Shown here: piece by piece, positions 11,931-20,156 of the stretch
Layout: every line of letters starts with the position of its first letter
How positions within the stretch are numbered: position 1 is the first letter of the stretch
From: Phanerochaete sordida
Taxonomy: Eukaryota; Basidiomycota; Agaricomycetes; Polyporales; Phanerochaetaceae
Reading direction: 5' to 3'
Length of the DNA stretch: 64,000 nucleotides
NCBI GenBank assembly: GCA_019973155.2
Contig: BPQB01000051.1
Span: forward strand, 62,001 to 126,000
Made by a program: the position numbers and the translations under genes
Notes under the pieces: model-generated
Database searches by the model: none
The model's input: the letters and a program-made list of their open reading frames with translations, nothing else
Told to the model about the DNA's origin: nothing

Positions 11931-12088
11931 GTTTCTACGCCGTTTGGCTGTCTGGCCGTTGGTGTTTCTACACCGGTTGGGTTTCTACCCGTGCTCGCGT
12001 TTCTACGCGGTTGTCGTTGGTTGGCGTGTCTACGCCGTTGCGTTTCTACGCGTTTCGTTTGGCTGTCGAGCCGTGGGCGTTTCTACGC
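11931..12088 (+). repeat. Seven copies of a GTTTCTACGC-like motif in the copia leader
   Basis: Between the primer site and the gag start the decamer G(T)(T/G)TCTAC(G/A/C)C recurs at 11931, 11963, 11981, 11999, 12026, 12042 and 12079, with irregular spacing of about 16-37 bp. It is on the sense strand only. Being in the untranslated leader, it could be an RNA recognition or packaging signal; that is inference. Confidence 0.6.
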
Positions 12089-12132
12089 TGTTCGAGATTG
12101 CTTAGTCATCGACTTTGTGGCACTTGCCTAGT

Positions 12133-13026
12133 ATGGAAGGACGTGCCGAGGGCAGCGGATTCAGCGGCGGATCGTCGCGTTTCGAGCTGTTGCACGACTC
12201 CAACTGGTACGCGTGGAAGTACCGGATGGAGATGCATCTGTTCCGCAAGGAACTGTGGGGTTTGGTGTCCGGGGAGGAGCCGAGACCAGTCGCGAATGCG
12301 AGAGCGCAGGCTGCATGGGACAAGCGCGCGAAGCTTGCCGCAGCGGAGATTGCCTTGCATGTGTCGGACGGTCAGCTGCCGTTGATCCGGAAGACCACAG
12401 ACCCGAAGGAGATGTGGCGGATTCTCAAGGAGACGCATGAGAACGCCGGCTGGGCAAACCGGATGGCGCTGATGCGCCGTTTCCTGTTGCTCAGGAAAGA
12501 GCCGGATGTGTCCATGCAGGATCACCTGAACCGCTTCCAAGACTATTACCAAGCGTTGATCGACGTAAAGGTCGATATTTCAGACATACTGAAGGTCACG
12601 GTACTCTTGGCGAGCTTGCCGGAAGAGTACGAGAACATTGTTACCGCTATCGAGTCCTACATCGAGGACACCGGTGCTACGGACGATGCGGACGAATCGG
12701 GGGAGAAGAAGCCATCACCGAATTATGACTACGTGATGCGCCGCCTGCTGAACGAGGAAAAGCGCCGAAACCTCGTGCAGGAATCCAGACCCGAAGCCGC
12801 GTACGCTGCGAAAGCGAAGCGTCGTCAGCGCCGTGAGGATATCACTTGCTTCGAGTGCAAGGAGAAGGGGCATTACCGGAACGAATGCCCGAAGGCGAAG
12901 AAAGAGCACGCCGACGTTGGCGTGGATTTCGGATTTTGGTGTCAGGAGTCCGGTGACGTCATGGAACGGTTCGACGACGGTATCGTCGAAACCTTCCAGT
13001 GGACTCGGGACGGCTTCGCGCTGTAG
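12133..13026 (+). CDS. gag: Copia Gag (UBN2/retrotran_gag type) with zinc knuckle
   Basis: The 297-residue protein starts MEGRAEGSGFSGGSSRFELL. The N-terminal 'NWYAWKYRMEMHLFRKELWGLV' followed by 'MWRILKETHENAGWANRMALMRRF' and 'LNRFQDYYQAL' is typical of the copia Gag capsid domain. Near residue 240 there is a CX2CX4HX4C zinc knuckle (CFECKEKGHYRNEC) for RNA binding, preceded by a Lys/Arg-rich tract. The usual fusion to protease-integrase-RT is absent: the frame stops at 13024-13026, about 50 nt before the 3' LTR. Gag would form the particle around the element RNA. The frame is intact, so the element may still package itself if enzymes are supplied in trans. Confidence 0.85.
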   Translation: MEGRAEGSGFSGGSSRFELLHDSNWYAWKYRMEMHLFRKELWGLVSGEEPRPVANARAQAAWDKRAKLAAAEIALHVSDGQLPLIRKTTDPKEMWRILKETHENAGWANRMALMRRFLLLRKEPDVSMQDHLNRFQDYYQALIDVKVDISDILKVTVLLASLPEEYENIVTAIESYIEDTGATDDADESGEKKPSPNYDYVMRRLLNEEKRRNLVQESRPEAAYAAKAKRRQRREDITCFECKEKGHYRNECPKAKKEHADVGVDFGFWCQESGDVMERFDDGIVETFQWTRDGFAL

Positions 13027-13070
13027 CGCTGTCCGCGTCGGGATTGCCTTCTATGGCACATGCGGGCTCG

Positions 13071-13078
13071 AGGGGGAG
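13071..13078 (+). other. Polypurine tract of the copia element
   Basis: AGGGGGAG lies immediately upstream of the TG that opens the 3' LTR, the position of the plus-strand primer in LTR retroelements. Confidence 0.7.
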
Positions 13079-13296
13079 TGTTGGAACGTCGTCGACCCGC
13101 GCATGTGCGCATGTGGCAGTGGGGCGCGAGAGAATGCGCTGGAAATGGGATGACGTCGGGATTAGTCAGCGACGGATTATCCGTAGAATTTTCGAGTAGA
13201 TTTCTCCTGTATTTAAGGAGGCCCCGGAGGGCCTCAGAGCGTTGAACACGAGCTCTCTAGTGTTACTGCCTGCGTGTTAATCCCCACTTCTTTACA
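13079..13296 (+). repeat. 3' LTR of the nested copia element
   Basis: This is a 218 bp direct repeat of 11621-11838, ending TTTACA and followed by the AGTAC duplication (13297-13301). Confidence 0.88.
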
Positions 13297-14232
13297 AGTA
13301 CCTCGGGTCAATCGCAGAATGGCGGCACCGATCGGCGCACACCCTGGAAGAAGCTGAGAAGCTCTATGGCCGGCTTCTACACACCTGCCACATCCTTCCC
13401 TCTGGTCGGGCCTATCTCACTGCGTTCAAGCGAATGTTTCCCACATTCGCGGGAAACCGGCACAGGCCTCGAACGTTCCCAGCGGACTTATTAACTGACC
13501 TACACTGGTGGACCGAGCAGCTCTCTCATCCCCCGCTGAAGCGACCCCTCCCTGGCGAAATCTCCGTGGTCGATGTCAACGCCTTCTCGGACGCCAGCAC
13601 TTCCTTCGGCGTCGCCGTCGTCATCGACGGCCGATGGCAGGCCTGGTCCCTCCTCGACGGCTGGAAGGGAGGCGACCGCGATATTGGCTGGCTTGAAGCG
13701 CTCGGCCTCGAGCTCGCCGTTCGCGCCGTTCTCCTACACGGCCCGCCCGCCGAGCACTTCCTCATCCACGTCGATAACCAGGGCATTGTCGACGGGTGGC
13801 GAAACGGCCGCAGCCGCAACTGGGAGACCAACGAGGTCTTCAAGCGCATACATCGCGTCCTCGCCCTCCACCGCCGTCAGGCCTACACCGTCTATGTTCC
13901 CAGTGCCGACAACGTCGCCGACGCACCCTCTCGAGGCCTCTTCCCTCCTCGAGCGCAACGCCTCAGGCATTTTGACCTCCCTCCGACGCTCGACCGCTAC
14001 CTTCGCCTCGCAACTCGCTAGTACACCGCCGCCGACGCTGCCGGCAGCGCCAGCCCATGCCCCGCGAACATCTTCACTGCCTGTGCCGGCACGACCGGTT
14101 CCCCGTTTCTCTTCTTCTGCACCTTCGCTAACTATACAGACCAGCGTCCAGTCAACAGCGTCGCGCGTTCACCCTCGCTTCGGAGCTGCTATCCCTACAC
14201 CGACGGCTTTAGGCGGCCGTCCTCGCGCGTAC

Positions 14233-15510
14233 ATGACAGACCTCGCGCCTCTCGAGTCCATCTTTCGACCTCACTGTCGGGCCGCTGACCGCATCCTTCT
14301 CTGGACCCCGTCTACCCTCCCACCGCTGCCTTCCATGGTTACGGAGGAGATGCGCGCGCGTATCACGGAAACGCGTGCGCACAGCATTGCGGACTCCACA
14401 CGCAGCACCTACGGCTCTGGCCTTCTCCTTTTCCACGTCTTCTGCGACATGCACCGTATTTCCGACGACCAGCGCGCGCCCGCCCACCCCATGCTCATCC
14501 AGGCCTTCCTCGCCTCGATTGTCGGCGGATACTCCGCCAGCGCAGTCTCAAACTATCTCCATGGCGTCAAAACATGGCACACCATCCACGGCGTTGCCTG
14601 GCTCCTTGACCCCGGCGACACTACGCCTCTCCTCGCTGCCGCCAAGCGCATCGCCCTTGACAAGGGCATTGGCAAGCCGGAACGGCCCGCCTTCACGGTT
14701 GGCGATCTTGAGGCCATCTGTCGCACCTTAGACCCAACCGTTTCCCTTGACGTCTCCTTCAAATTCTGCGTCACTGCTACGTTCTGGGGCACCGCGCGAG
14801 TGAAGAAGATGACCGTCGTCAATCTCACCGACGATTCCTTCCACCCCCAGCACCACATCCAGATTCAGCACGTCAGCAACCGCTGGGATCACAAGATGAA
14901 GAGCCAGGTTACTGTTCTCCATCCTCCGGTCACGAAGGCCGCCCCGTTCAAAGGCGAGGATATCTTCTTTGCACAGCAACTCGGCCCTTCCGACCCCAAG
15001 GGGGCCATGGCCGAGCACATCCTCTTGAACGACCCTCAGCCGGGCGAGCACCTCTTCTCGCACGTCGTTCGCGATTCTCAGGGCCGGGAGACGCGTCGCC
15101 CGCTCTCGCGCACAATATTCATCAACCGCCTACGTCGCGCGTGCGCGGACGCCGGAATCGACGCCGTCATGGGACCCAAGGGCCATTCCTTACGCATTGG
15201 CGGCACTCTCGAGTACCTTCTTCGAGGCGTCCCTTTCCTAGTCGTCAAGTACCAGGGCCGTTGGGCTGGTGACTCATTCGGCACATACCTGCGCAAACAC
15301 GCGGTGGTAATTGCGCCCTATCTTCAGGCTCCAGCATCGCGCGTCGGTGCCAACCAGCCTACGCGCACACCTTTCCCGCCGCTGCCACCGGACGAGCTCT
15401 TTGACGAGGCCCTCCTCGAGCTCGATCGCGAGGAGGAGCGCGAGGCCCTCGACCGCATGTCCGTCGAGTCCGAGTCACCCACAGTTCCTTGGCTCCCGCC
15501 GATCCGTTGA
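14233..15510 (+). CDS. Tyrosine recombinase of the Ngaro-type element
   Basis: The open frame starts upstream and overlaps the RNase H frame; the first useful ATG is at 14233 (MTDLAPLESIFRPHC...), giving about 425 residues. An N-terminal core-binding part (ADSTRSTYGSGLLLFHVFC ... SNYLHGVKTWHTIHG) precedes the catalytic domain. Family catalytic residues are visible: Arg in 'FWGTARVKK' (14797-14799), His-x-x-Arg in 'GHSLRIGG' (His 15184-15186, Arg 15193-15195), Trp in 'GRWAGDSFGTYL' and the nucleophile Tyr at 15286-15288. The enzyme would insert a circular DNA copy at a short shared sequence without duplicating the target, matching the AGA junctions. It looks intact. A GTACGT..ACAG intron (15561-15671), whose acceptor lies in repeat B1, follows the stop codon and would be in the 3' untranslated part. 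Confidence 0.88.
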   Translation: MTDLAPLESIFRPHCRAADRILLWTPSTLPPLPSMVTEEMRARITETRAHSIADSTRSTYGSGLLLFHVFCDMHRISDDQRAPAHPMLIQAFLASIVGGYSASAVSNYLHGVKTWHTIHGVAWLLDPGDTTPLLAAAKRIALDKGIGKPERPAFTVGDLEAICRTLDPTVSLDVSFKFCVTATFWGTARVKKMTVVNLTDDSFHPQHHIQIQHVSNRWDHKMKSQVTVLHPPVTKAAPFKGEDIFFAQQLGPSDPKGAMAEHILLNDPQPGEHLFSHVVRDSQGRETRRPLSRTIFINRLRRACADAGIDAVMGPKGHSLRIGGTLEYLLRGVPFLVVKYQGRWAGDSFGTYLRKHAVVIAPYLQAPASRVGANQPTRTPFPPLPPDELFDEALLELDREEEREALDRMSVESESPTVPWLPPIR

Positions 15511-15639
15511 TGGCGGGCAGCTACTGCGGCTCGTGCCTCTGTGCCTCTATAGCCTTTCAGGTACGTCGTCCCGTCTGTTCCTGGGGTGGTCCGCAACGCG
15601 ACCGCGTCGGTCCTCGCATACCTTCCTGTCGATTTGGGA

Positions 15640-16028
15640 ATCGCGTGCTGACCACCTTGCTTTCTTGACAGACTTGACGACTCCTTCGCGTCGGGTCGGC
15701 GGGCCCTGCAGGGGGCTCGCGCCCCGCTAGATCGTTCCTTTCCTTTGCTCCTTTTGTGCCTCCCCAACGTTTCCTTCTCCACCTGATTCTCCTTCAGCTT
15801 CTACGGACTCTATTAGTATACCATGGACTCATGATCTCGCCGTGCGATCCTCGCCGTTCCTTTTCCTCCCAAGCTTGTCGCGTTCGTGCAGCCGGGCTCG
15901 TAGTTGATAGCTCACAGATAGTCTACAGCATGTATGCCGTTTCTTGCCTACGCCTCTATACCATCCTTCGCATCCTTCTTGCCTTCCTTACCCACGCTCG
16001 GCGCGCCCATACGCAGCGTGCACATAGA
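15640..16028 (+). repeat. Split direct repeat B1
   Basis: This 389 bp repeat is the same as B2 and ends ...cacataga directly before A2. It contains a branch-point/acceptor pair (gctgac ... ttcttgacag) near its start and a GC-rich inverted pair around gcagggggctcgcgccccgc. Confidence 0.88.
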
Positions 16029-16168
16029 TCACGGCGCTAGTACCCAAACGGGGCGCTAGAAGCCGGTCTATGTTGAGCAGAGGGCAGGCGCTAGAGAGCT
16101 CGTGCTCTCCGCTGCGTCCATCTGCTCGCCGTGGGCCTTCAGCTTCAAGGCCTCACACTCTCTTTTTC
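16029..16168 (+). repeat. Split direct repeat A2
   Basis: This is a 140 bp copy of A1, contiguous with B1. The B1/A2 junction (catagatcacgg) has the form expected for a closed circle in which right and left ends are joined. Confidence 0.88.
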
Positions 16169-17535
16169 CCACCCTCCCAGCCCTTGGTTTCGGGAACCTC
16201 TACATCCGCCTGTGCCTCAGCAGTGCTGATGCACGGCGATTATCTTATTCGTCTTTGGTGCTCGCTCTTGGAGCTCGAGGGCGCCACTCACTTGTCCGCT
16301 CGGGCCCCAGGCACTGGTTTTACGTACTTCTGCATTCACCTTACGTCCTCCCGCCTCTTGCCTACCCAACCGTTGCGTCGCCCTTCAACGGCATCAGAGC
16401 ACCGCCTTCGCTTTGCCTTTTGTACCTGTACCGCTTTTCTGCGCTGGCAGTCTTCGCGCAGTTTCTCCCCCCGTCCAACGCATGTTTGCTTTGGCCAGCC
16501 CTCCTTGCCCCGGCTCCAACTCGCACTGTCCTTCACTCGTTTCGAACCCTTATGCAGTCGCCGGCGCCGCTACAGTTGTCTTCCTCACAATCTCCTGTTT
16601 GGCCTACGGCCTCACTCCTCGGCATCGGCGACCACGATTCTCTGACCCGCGCAGCGTCCCAGGTGTCGACTTCTCCATCCACCGGGCTCCAGCTCGACTC
16701 GTCTTACCACATTCCGACGCTGACAACGTCCAGCGTCCCGACCCCGCCGTCCTCCACGCACTCCGTCGTTCCTCCCTCCCATCCATCGCCGACCGCCCTG
16801 GGCCTTCCTGCTGATGCCCTGATCATCCCCAGGTCACAGCAAGTCTTCAGCGCCTCAACGCGCCCCACGCACCTTTCTTGTCGGACGGGCTGCGTTCTGT
16901 CACCCGATCACACCCCGCCAGTTTGCAAGGGCCTTATATTCGCCCTGCTGGGCACGCACGGCCTGCCCGAGTGGGTCGGCGTCATTGGCGAACCCGACCG
17001 CTCCGCTCAGGGCTGGACCTCTTTCCACGCGGACGCCGAATCCCCGTTCGCACCCCAGCTCGCACGGTCCGTCCGCATCTGCATCGTGGCACCTACAGCT
17101 GCATGTCAGTTCCCGGAACAGCAGCCCTCGACAGTATCCTTCTGGGCCCGCACGCGCACCCGCTTCCACCTGTTGCGTCGCTGGCTTCCACCCGGCCCCC
17201 AGCTTCACACCTGGACGGTTGGCGTCGCGCCCGACATGGATCGCCCCACTTGGCGCGACGATCCGTCCGACTTCTTCAACTACGCACGTCGCGCCATAGA
17301 CGCGCCGGATATCCCACGTTCCTCAGGCCCGACCATCCACCCCATGCAACTCGCTCGCTCGCACGTCCTTACCGAGCGGACCGTGGACTCGTTACTTCAC
17401 GGGCCCAAGTCCACGAGCTCCTTCAACAATGTCCTTAGTGACACGCGTGCCTTGCGCATTCAATTTATGTCTGGAGCCCGACCCGTTGTGAGTACCGTCA
17501 TCCCTAGCTGTCTCGCTGCGTGTATGTGCGTGTGA
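16102..17535 (+). CDS. Accessory open frame between A2 and B2
   Basis: A 477-codon frame runs through most of the A2-B2 interval. Its first 22 codons lie in A2 and are shared with the left end, so translation may really start at a later ATG such as 16550 (MQSPAPLQLSS...). The N-terminal half is Ser/Pro/Thr-rich; the C-terminal half is more protein-like (PEWVGVIGEPDRSAQGW, RFHLLRRWLPPGPQLHTW, DDPSDFFNYARRAIDAP). I recognise no domain. A GTGAGT donor at 17488 pairs in phase with the acceptor inside B2 (ending 17620) and would end the protein one codon later. The length without stops supports coding; compositional bias keeps this uncertain. If real it is an extra element gene of unknown role. 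Confidence 0.5.
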   Translation: MLSAASICSPWAFSFKASHSLFPTLPALGFGNLYIRLCLSSADARRLSYSSLVLALGARGRHSLVRSGPRHWFYVLLHSPYVLPPLAYPTVASPFNGIRAPPSLCLLYLYRFSALAVFAQFLPPSNACLLWPALLAPAPTRTVLHSFRTLMQSPAPLQLSSSQSPVWPTASLLGIGDHDSLTRAASQVSTSPSTGLQLDSSYHIPTLTTSSVPTPPSSTHSVVPPSHPSPTALGLPADALIIPRSQQVFSASTRPTHLSCRTGCVLSPDHTPPVCKGLIFALLGTHGLPEWVGVIGEPDRSAQGWTSFHADAESPFAPQLARSVRICIVAPTAACQFPEQQPSTVSFWARTRTRFHLLRRWLPPGPQLHTWTVGVAPDMDRPTWRDDPSDFFNYARRAIDAPDIPRSSGPTIHPMQLARSHVLTERTVDSLLHGPKSTSSFNNVLSDTRALRIQFMSGARPVVSTVIPSCLAACMCV

Positions 17536-17588
17536 TCATCCTGCAAAGGATTTTCCCGCCATCCCAGCCCTTGGAGGCCCGCCCGCCC

Positions 17589-17977
17589 ATCGCGTGCTGA
17601 CCACCTTGCTTTCTTGACAGACTTGACGACTCCTTCGCGTCGGGTCGGCGGGCCCTGCAGGGGGCTCGCGCCCCGCTAGATCGTTCCTTTCCTTTGCTCC
17701 TTTTGTGCCTCCCCAACGTTTCCTTCTCCACCTGATTCTCCTTCAGCTTCTACGGACTCTATTAGTATACCATGGACTCATGATCTCGCCGTGCGATCCT
17801 CGCCGTTCCTTTTCCTCCCAAGCTTGTCGCGTTCGTGCAGCCGGGCTCGTAGTTGATAGCTCACAGATAGTCTACAGCATGTATGCCGTTTCTTGCCTAC
17901 GCCTCTATACCATCCTTCGCATCCTTCTTGCCTTCCTTACCCACGCTCGGCGCGCCCATACGCAGCGTGCACATAGA
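17589..17977 (+). repeat. Split direct repeat B2 (right end)
   Basis: This 389 bp repeat, identical to B1, ends ...cacataga and abuts cccattttgtcgg of the interrupted PD exon, marking the right boundary of the retroelement. Confidence 0.88.
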
Positions 17978-18075
17978 CCCATTTTGTCGGGGTGCTTCAG
18001 ACGCGCCTTTCGAACGGCGAGTCTAAGGTGTATAGCGACGCACATTACGAGACTATACCCGTAGCCACAGAATGA

Positions 18076-18521
18076 GCAGGATACTTGGGAACCGTCATGG
18101 AAACAAAGACTGTCTATCTATGCTCATATCCTTCCCGACGCCGCCCATGAGACCGTGGGTTCAATTTCCCATGCACTGTATAGGGAACACACACTGTCGT
18201 CTAGTGGAGATTACCATTGCGCTATACTATGGCTGATATCGTCGCGCTGTTTCGTCCTGGTGTTACGACGGGAGATTAATCGCCTCGCCTGCGTCAACTT
18301 GCAGACCTTCCGAATATGGACGCTAGGAAAGTCCTCGGCAAACGCCGTCACCGCCAACTCATGCAGCAGGTCACAGCCGAAGTTACTCGGAAGTTGACGG
18401 TGGCTCAGTCTGCTTGCACCTCTGACTCGCTTGAAGCGTTGTGTATCCTCGCCGCCGGCTTCTGTACTCTTCCACCTGCCAAGCACCATACAGCGCGCAA
18501 GTACCTACACCCCGAAGTGCA
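18076..18521. other. Intergenic region between PD and PE
   Basis: I see no gene. The stretch 'gggttcaatttccc' near 18158 recalls a tRNA T-arm but has no matching acceptor or other arms. The PE leader must lie at the right side; no clear TATA box is present. Confidence 0.45.
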
Positions 18522-19820
18522 ATGTTCAACTTGCTGTTTCGCCGTAAAACCAAGGTCGCACGTCACTCAACCCTCCCGCCCGAGCTGGTCCTGTCCATAG
18601 TCTCGAGTACGCTCGCCCGCTTCATCGACGACCTGATTAGGGGGCCGAGCTCGCGCTCTCGCGATCCGAGGAAGGAATTGGCCTCAGATCCACCGGTACG
18701 CCCTGTGCATCGTCACATTATCTCCTTCTAACCCATAACTCCAGGATGGCGGTCCGGTACAGGCGCTGCTCATTGTATCGTATCAGGTTCGCCAGGCCAC
18801 TCTCGAGATACTTTCTGGGGCGCTGGATGTTCCGGTAGTCAAGGAGGGAATCTGGAGGTATGTACTACTCTCTGATGTATATGGCACGTTCTGAGCACCA
18901 CAGTCCAGGCTTAGGAGGAAGCCTTTCACCGTCATCGCTTCTGTGCGCAAGATGTGGGCAACGCCCTTCAGAGACGGTGAACCCGGGCGTCGCGACATCG
19001 TCGAGAACCTCGGAGAGTGCACTGGCATGTCAGCGGTGCTTCACGTGTACTGGTCCATGTGCGCCATCGACGCCCTCGATTACGACTGGCTGCATCCTGG
19101 CCCCGGAAGCGACGGAGACTGGTACGCCATCGACTCACTTGGACCCCACGTTCAAGACATCGCCACGGTCAAGGCTTCGATGGCGCGGGCGTACCTAGCT
19201 TGTCCTCCGGAGTTCAAGGACGTTGTTCTATCACAAATGGAGAGATGTCTCGCAGGGCACACGACGCGTCAGTCCCGCCCTCGCATCAGCTGCTTATCCC
19301 GACTAACGTCCCTCAGTGACGCTGCTGTACATGCCATCCCGAGCCGCCACGGAATTTTGGTCCATGCGGCGGTTCACTCCGCAGATTCCGGACACACAGA
19401 GTGTAGGTTATGTACATATTATTGTCCCCTAAGGAAGGAGCGCTGATCGTACCTCCAGGATCTTCTTATCCGCATAATTAAGATCCTAAGGCAGGTCCAG
19501 CTATCTGGAGAAAAACTGCTGGATGACTGGCCCTACGCAACAATATCCTTCCAGGCGGCGACCCGCAGCGATTTAGTGCGTCTAGGCCTTATTATACACC
19601 ATTCTTCTCGTCTAACTAGCCTACAAAGTTGGATTCCTGGCCCGGACTGCTCGAAAGCATCTGCGCCGATACAGGAGATTGGCAGGAGCTTCACGAGCTG
19701 CAGAAGGTTGCGGGTGAGCTGCGCGAGAGATTTATCGGAGTGCTCCAAGCTCGTCTTAGGTACGTGACGAGAGACGGCAGAGTTTTATACCGGACGAACA
19801 TCGTCTGGAAACGAAGATGA
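18522..19820 (+). CDS. Family P copy PE: hypothetical protein, six exons, intact
   Basis: Exons are 18522-18695, 18745-18857, 18909-19267, 19317-19402, 19459-19575 and 19629-19820, together 1041 nt and 346 residues, all with GT..AG introns of about 50 nt. The protein begins MFNLLFRRKTKVARHSTLPP and continues 'ELVLSIVSSTLARFIDDLI', 'LLIVSYQVRQATLEILSGALDVP', 'VENLGECTGMSAVLHVYWS', 'LDYDWLHPGPGSDGDWY', 'LTLLYMPSRAATEFWSM', 'RIIKILRQVQLSGEKLLDDW' and 'SICADTGDWQELHELQKVAGEL'. It is the closest relative of PD and shares its basic N-terminus. The protein is probably soluble and helical, with unknown role. The exon-6 acceptor (aaag) is the weakest site in the model; a last GTACGT at the 3' side could extend the gene further. 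Confidence 0.75.
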
Positions 19821-20156
19821 CATTGATGGTTTGCTCATTGTTCGCTGTACGGAAATTCTGGCAGCGAAGATCAGGATAACGGTCTCTGTAGACGAAGAAG
19901 CTCTCGTGCATGTTAGTCCTTGTGTCATTCTTGAGTCTGCACGCGAGGGATATACATTCTTTGTACAGCGGGCAGCCTGCAACGTATGTCGTGATTCCGT
20001 GCTGTAGCAGAACGCAGCGACCGAAGATCTGTGTCTGCAACAGTCATTGCCTGGTCCCCGCAATACGATATGATCAAGCGCACGCCTCCTGCGATGTGCC
20101 GCAATCGTGCTTCAGCGAAGATTGACCCCAATGTAGATCGTCACTTGCGACTAGAC
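19821..20156. other. Duplicated flank downstream of PE
   Basis: This resembles the flank of PC (6330-6500), including a 'gctgtagcagaacgc' stretch. No gene is evident. Confidence 0.45.

Larger units (their letters stand above)
11616..13301 (+). mobile_element. Nested non-autonomous Ty1/copia element (gag only) with AGTAC target duplication
   Basis: Two 218 bp LTRs (11621-11838 and 13079-13296), starting TGTTGG and ending TTTACA, flank a 1240 bp interior. AGTAC is present on both sides (11616-11620 and 13297-13301), a 5 bp duplication as expected for copia integrase. A primer binding site follows the 5' LTR and a purine tract precedes the 3' LTR. The interior encodes only a Gag protein; protease, integrase, reverse transcriptase and RNase H are missing, so movement would need enzymes from a full copy elsewhere. 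The LTRs read as identical, so the insertion is recent and later than the Ngaro-type element it interrupts, between that element's RT and RNase H domains. Confidence 0.9.
8775..14021 (+). pseudogene. Gag-like/reverse transcriptase/RNase H polyprotein of the Ngaro-type element, interrupted by a copia insertion
   Basis: Exon 1 is 8775-9607 (MADRLLFNPGLEQVPDFSAP..., a coiled, Glu/Gln-rich Gag-like part). A 362 nt GTACGT..TTAG intron (9608-9969) joins it in phase to exon 2, which begins AETEANRLKTAALLREVEYL. Next come an Arg/Ser-rich stretch and a Cys/His cluster (ICAVCLSRSPHDFRHC ... CVDYQRSIGCLDSSHLHLCSGC), then reverse transcriptase: 'FRLVQNFSFP', motif A 'VRDIAEAYRNLPLHP' (about 11012-11056) and the catalytic WIDDY (11216-11230). 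After the copia insertion the frame resumes at 13302 and gives RNase H with acidic residues in 'NAFSDAS', 'GWLEALGLELA', 'IHVDNQG' and 'SADNVADAPSRG'. Removing the intron and the 1681 bp insertion plus one duplication leaves 3204 nt, 1067 residues. Currently the RNase H part is separated from RT, so this copy cannot make the full enzyme. Confidence 0.83.
8510..17977 (+). mobile_element. Ngaro/DIRS-type tyrosine-recombinase retrotransposon with split direct repeats
   Basis: The element has the order A1 (8510-8649), Gag-like/RT/RNase H and tyrosine-recombinase genes, B1 (15640-16028), A2 (16029-16168), an internal segment with another open frame, and B2 (17589-17977). A1/A2 are 140 bp and B1/B2 are 389 bp, and each pair looks identical. 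Split direct repeats of this A1..B1A2..B2 type are a known feature of PAT/Ngaro elements of the DIRS order. There is no target-site duplication: left, internal and right junctions share only AGA, as expected for recombinase-mediated integration of a circle. The element lies in the last exon of PD and is itself interrupted by a copia element (11621-13296). Identical repeats and nearly intact frames show recent activity. Without the nested copy it would be about 7.8 kb. Confidence 0.9.
7295..18075 (+). pseudogene. Family P copy PD, last exon split by a retrotransposon
   Basis: Exons are 7295-7462, 7518-7630, 7682-8046, 8096-8187, 8242-8358 and a sixth that starts at 8413, stops at 8509 where the Ngaro-like element begins, and resumes at 17978, ending at TGA 18073-18075. 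Leaving out 8510-17977 gives 1050 nt, a clean 349-residue frame. The protein opens MFRRKPKAKAARRITLPPEL, with 'LPIVSHTIARFIDDVI', 'LLVSYQVRQATLEVLSRALDVPL', 'VENLGACTGMSAALQVYW', 'LTLLYIPFRAVREMWLGW' and 'LQELLELQAIASEL'; after the element the frame continues 'HFVGVLQTRL', matching 'RFIGVLQARL' of PE. Exon 2 (113 nt) and exon 5 (117 nt) equal those of PE. Apart from the insertion the gene is intact, so it was probably functional until the element arrived. As it stands the protein would be truncated near its C-terminal helix or fused to element sequence. Confidence 0.8.

Noticed and set aside
14021..14139. Intron joining RNase H to the recombinase frame (gctaac...acag acceptor near 14139)
   Set aside because: The only nearby donor gives a stop codon at the junction, so I keep the two genes separate.
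13573..14232. Upstream part of the tyrosine recombinase frame, overlapping RNase H
   Set aside because: Ser/Thr/Pro-rich and register-shifted relative to a clear RNase H domain, so probably an open shadow; I start the recombinase at 14233.
18120..18180. Possible tRNA (gggttcaatttccc resembles a T arm)
   Set aside because: No acceptor stem, D arm or anticodon arm can be paired around it.
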